Origin: Hyphomicrobiales bacterium
GTDB taxonomy: Bacteria; Pseudomonadota; Alphaproteobacteria; Rhizobiales; NORP267
Direction of reading: 5' to 3'
DNA: 5,901 nt
Assembly (NCBI GenBank): GCA_016764455.1
Contig: JAESRU010000172.1
Span: 1-5,901 of the forward strand
The first letter of the stretch is position 1, and each line of letters starts with the position of its first letter. Below, in pieces: positions 5,892 through 5,901 of the stretch. The notes under the pieces are model-generated. The model ran no database searches. It worked only from the letters and a program-made list of their open reading frames with translations, and was not told the origin of the DNA. The position numbers and the translations under genes were made by a program.

Positions 5892-5901
5892 TTGCCGTTT
5901 G

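Larger units (their letters stand above)
5566..5901. other. Right-end region without a recognised gene
   Basis: About 335 bases after the pseudogene hold no gene that can be recognised. Visible structures are three inverted repeats (5625-5643, 5735-5763, 5864-5891) and one open minus-strand frame of 74 codons (5630-5854). No tRNA, transposase motif or CRISPR-like repeat was seen. Confidence 0.5.

Overview
The window looks like a chromosomal segment of an alphaproteobacterium with moderate GC. This is inferred from the gene content (an imuA-imuB-dnaE2 mutagenesis cassette), from a GTTC-N7-GTTC LexA operator of the alphaproteobacterial type, and from the style of the chemoreceptor. The species cannot be named from the sequence.

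The left half (1-2884, all minus strand) is the SOS mutasome operon, read right to left. imuA (2884-2186) overlaps imuB (2265-760) by 80 bp. imuB is followed after one base by dnaE2 (758 to beyond position 1, only the N-terminal 252 codons present). A perfect LexA box at 2904-2918 lies just upstream of imuA and overlaps a possible -10 element, so the operon is very probably damage-inducible. In the known system ImuA and ImuB act as adaptors that bring the error-prone polymerase DnaE2 to the beta clamp.

Positions 2885-3296 are an AT-rich divergent intergenic region with a near-perfect 20-bp palindrome and several short repeats. To its right, on the plus strand, lies a two-gene chemosensory unit. 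The first gene encodes a 183-residue stand-alone PAS protein very like the N-terminal FAD-PAS domain of E. coli Aer (3297-3848). The second encodes a 386-residue soluble methyl-accepting protein with HAMP-like segments and no membrane span (3913-5073). Together they look like a redox or aerotaxis receptor split over two polypeptides, and this is the most interesting system in the window.

The right end (5074-5901) is gene-poor. It holds a decayed fragment of a multi-pass membrane protein gene (about 5137-5565), with no N-terminal part and an in-frame TGA where a tryptophan codon would fit. About 335 bp follow with no recognised gene, only a doubtful 74-codon minus-strand ORF and three inverted repeats.
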